DNA of 64,000 nucleotides, taken from NCBI RefSeq assembly GCF_000721105.1, contig NZ_JOEV01000042.1, positions 1 to 64,000 on the forward strand, written 5' to 3'. The DNA is from Streptomyces cellulosae. Lineage in GTDB: Bacteria; Actinomycetota; Actinomycetes; Streptomycetales; Streptomycetaceae. Made by a program: the position numbers and the translations under genes. This document shows positions 63,544-64,000 of the stretch, piece by piece (position 1 is the stretch's first letter; each line of letters opens with the position of its first letter). Under the pieces are notes generated by a model. It did not search any database, had not been told where the DNA came from, and saw nothing but the letters and a program-made list of their open reading frames with translations.

Positions 63544-64000
63544 CTACGGCAGCATCGGGTAGCTGCCCGTGTTCGTCGGCGCGTGCTCCGGCAGCCACAG
63601 CACCGCCACCGCCCCCTCCGCCGGTACGTCCTCCGGAGCGCCCGCCGGCCGTACGTTGCGGAAGGTCAGCCGGGCGCCCATGACGCGGGCCTGGCCGGCC
63701 GCGATGGTCAGGCCCAGGCCGTGGCCCCGTCCGGAGCGGTCGCTGCTGCCGGTGCGGAAGCGGCTCGGTCCGTCGGCGAGCAGGTGTCCGGGGAAGCCGG
63801 GGCCGTGGTCGCGGACCCGGATCACCCGGCCCTCGACGGAGACCTGGATCGGCGGCTTGCCGTGCCGGGCCGCGTTGGCGAGCAGGTTGAACAGCACCCG
63901 CTCCAGGCGGCGCGGGTCGGTCGTGACCTCCGACTCGTGCACCACCCGTACCTCGACCGCCGGATCCTTCGCGGCCACCCGGCGGCTGACGAACTCGCCG
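63544..64000 (-). CDS. Sensor histidine kinase, C-terminal part (window edge), possibly CseC
   Basis: The last ~152 residues of a HATPase_c kinase domain: N box RVLFNLLANAARHG, G1 box VRDHGPGF, F region SRFRTGSSDRSGRG and G2 box GHGLGLTIAAGQ. The gene runs off the right edge. By the gene order I recall from S. coelicolor this may be CseC, the sensor of cell-envelope stress that controls sigma-E, the last gene of sigE-cseA-cseB-cseC. That identity is inference, not read from sequence. Confidence 0.85.
   Translation of the reverse strand, partial: GEFVSRRVAAKDPAVEVRVVHESEVTTDPRRLERVLFNLLANAARHGKPPIQVSVEGRVIRVRDHGPGFPGHLLADGPSRFRTGSSDRSGRGHGLGLTIAAGQARVMGARLTFRNVRPAGAPEDVPAEGAVAVLWLPEHAPTNTGSYPMLP

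Overview
The window is high-GC actinobacterial chromosome with every sign of Streptomyces. It carries a complete thiostrepton-responsive tipA with its internal TipAS start, an Lsr2 nucleoid protein, a Scr1-type HTH / DUF397 / anti-sigma-like ATPase regulatory triplet, a cysteine-free S18 paralogue, many GTG starts and many leaderless starts. The gene order from the pol I-like gene through tipA, ppa, ftsH, the fol genes, nadB/nadC, lsr2 and clpC looks to me like the core segment known in S. coelicolor as roughly SCO3434 down to SCO3359. That comparison is from memory and was not computed. No rRNA, tRNA, CRISPR array, prophage or insertion sequence was seen.

Left part (1-13.4 kb) is the accessory and decaying end. 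It holds the 3' end of araA, an araD with an internal deletion, a family 2 glycosyltransferase, a stand-alone family A DNA polymerase, an HTH/Clp-N fusion protein divergent from a DUF2786 protein across a nested palindromic promoter, and two lipoproteins. Next come the wreckage of a zinc-starvation cassette (a CobW-type gene with at least three lesions and an rpsR paralogue with an in-frame TAG), the DUF397/ATPase/Scr1-regulator group, an aldehyde dehydrogenase and a YefM/RelE-like toxin-antitoxin pair.

Middle part (13.4-41.8 kb) holds a DinB protein, a PadR-controlled DrrAB-type ABC exporter, glutamate decarboxylase, tipA, a YbjQ protein, DedA and ThrE membrane proteins, and inorganic pyrophosphatase. 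These are followed by a PBP4-type D-Ala-D-Ala carboxypeptidase with an unusual repeat extension, a metalloprotease, tilS, hpt, ftsH and folE. A leftward folate operon follows (folP, an NTF2-like gene, folB, folK, a DUF3180 gene). After it come an MprF-like gene broken by one base, an esterase, a coiled-coil membrane protein, a pair of PH-domain membrane proteins and an orphan nuoD.

Right part (41.9-64 kb) holds a MidA-family methyltransferase facing the orphan nuoD, a two-component system, a threonine aldolase and a tightly overlapped cofactor operon (DUF2520/PanG-like gene, panC, nadB, nadC, coaX). Small regulators, lsr2, clpC, an acid phosphatase, an M23 peptidase, a TetR/MFS efflux pair and the end of a sensor kinase (possibly CseC) close the window.

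The strongest leads are: (1) the orphan NuoD next to a homologue of the enzyme that methylates mitochondrial NuoD, with the target arginine conserved; (2) the HTH/Clp-N protein that keeps the two glutamates which bind phosphoarginine in ClpC; (3) sigma-R-like promoters before ftsH and clpC, with two ClgR-like boxes at clpC; (4) a shared upstream motif linking the DUF397 and ATPase genes; and (5) the step-by-step decay of the zinc-independent ribosomal cassette through repeat expansion and point mutation.
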